NCBI GenBank assembly: GCA_947379685.1
Contig: CANCOG010000305.1
Coordinates: forward strand, 1-6,274
Source: Flavipsychrobacter stenotrophus
Lineage (GTDB): Bacteria > Bacteroidota > Bacteroidia > Chitinophagales > Chitinophagaceae
Direction of reading: 5' to 3'
DNA length: 6,274 bases
The position numbers and the translations under genes were made by a program. The notes beneath the pieces were generated by a model. The model made no database searches. It was not told the origin of the DNA and saw nothing but the letters and a program-made list of their open reading frames with translations. Shown here piece by piece: positions 5,872 to 6,274 of the stretch. How positions within the stretch are numbered: position 1 is the stretch's first letter; every line of letters begins with the position of its first letter.

Positions 5872-6000
5872 TTGCAAAATGTATATGCCCGTTCTCTTTC
5901 TTTTAGTTGAAAATCAATACGACCACGAGAAACCTACCACCACACCGTGAGCATCCGTTTTCGCAACTTATATCAAAAACTGGCCATTCCAAACGCAGTA

Positions 6001-6024
6001 TTGCCCGCCCGTTTGGGCAGGCAA
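6001..6024. repeat. Hairpin abutting the dispersed repeat
   Basis: TTGCCCGCCC (6001-6010) and GGGCAGGCAA (6015-6024) pair over ten positions with one mismatch on the plus strand, around the loop GTTT. On the minus strand that mismatch becomes a G-U wobble, so the stem would be complete in minus-strand RNA. Its right arm overlaps the first bases of the 6021-6065 repeat. Confidence 0.55.
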
Positions 6025-6065
6025 CCTCACATCACTCCTGTCCCGGTGTCGAGGGGTTCGTGCCC
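6021..6065. repeat. Dispersed G+C-rich repeat, copy 2
   Basis: This copy starts with GCAACCTCACATCAC, identical to 554-568, and ends GGTTCGTGCCC against GGTTCTTGCCC at 590-600. The middle (TCCTGTCCCGGTGTCGAGG) has diverged from copy 1. Both copies have the same orientation about 5.4 kb apart. Confidence 0.6.
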
Positions 6066-6070
6066 ACCAA

Positions 6071-6194
6071 CCTTGGGCTCCCAAGGGCGGGGGTAAACAA
6101 CACGTCATCATCCCGCCGCAGCGGGATGAAATATTTATAGCCCCGGTGCAACCGGGGGTAAAAACAAAAACAACACGCACCCCGTAGGTGGTGC
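6071..6194. repeat. Cluster of four hairpins
   Basis: Three perfect stems and one imperfect stem occur in a row. CCTTGGG/CCCAAGG lies at 6071-6086 (2-nt loop). TCATCCCGC/GCGGGATGA lies at 6108-6129 (loop CGCA). CCCCGGT/ACCGGGG lies at 6141-6157 (loop GCA). An imperfect GCACC/GGTGC-based stem spans 6177-6194. Their spacing and G+C-rich arms suit a composite palindromic element (BIME-like). They lie 240-360 bases upstream of the TIR-Sel1 start. Confidence 0.6.
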
Positions 6195-6274
6195 AACTAT
6201 CGGCGGGGGACTATTAAAACTACCAGTTCGCCAGACCAATGTCATTTAGCTAACAGGACTTTCTTTGCGGCTTA

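Larger units (their letters stand above)
5872..6274. other. Repeat-rich region upstream of the TIR-Sel1 gene
   Basis: No credible gene is seen in these 403 bases. Bases 5872-6000 are plain A+T-rich leader. Bases 6001-6194 hold a run of hairpins and the second copy of the 45-nt repeat. Bases 6195-6274 contain CCAGACCAATGTCATTTAGC (6231-6250), which gives the impression of a dispersed or insertion-element edge sequence but cannot be assigned. Open frames crossing 5907-6180 on both strands are translations of the repeats. Confidence 0.65.

Noticed and set aside
5907..6180. Open frames on both strands over the hairpin cluster
   Set aside because: They translate palindromic repeats. Having open frames on both strands of the same repeat is expected from its base composition.

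Overview
The window looks like chromosomal accessory DNA from a member of the Bacteroidota, most likely the Chitinophagaceae. The grounds are the protein style, the near absence of strong Shine-Dalgarno sites, TAnnTTTG-type -7 boxes upstream of genes, and long intergenic stretches packed with short palindromic and G+C-rich repeats. The genus assignment is inference. No rRNA, tRNA, CRISPR array or complete insertion sequence is visible.

All four credible genes lie on the minus strand. Read in their transcription direction, from the right end, they are: a TIR-domain protein carrying six Sel1-like repeats (4544-5836); a large GT-C-like integral membrane protein (2626-4236); an APC-superfamily amino-acid permease starting at a TTG codon (818-2146); and a 107-residue protein resembling the C-terminal half of the GrpE nucleotide exchange factor (55-378). 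The gaps between them are 307, 479 and 439 bases, so they are probably separate transcription units rather than an operon.

The gaps are the second main feature. A G+A-rich repeat built on CGCAGAG/CGCAAAG words (minus-strand reading) occurs three times. Two copies begin 13-20 bases after stop codons, and two copies match at 57 of 58 positions in their core. A different 45-nt repeat family occurs once near each end of the window. Clusters of perfect or near-perfect hairpins lie at 487-656, 2417-2460 and 6001-6194. They resemble REP/BIME-type non-autonomous elements, but no cognate transposase is in the window.

The most interesting gene is the TIR-Sel1 fusion. Bacterial TIR domains are often NAD+-consuming or cyclic-ADPR-producing immune enzymes, and Sel1 repeats are protein-binding solenoids. 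A single-gene defence or signalling protein is therefore plausible, but nothing else in the window forms an obvious partner. No functional link among the four genes is supported by the sequence.
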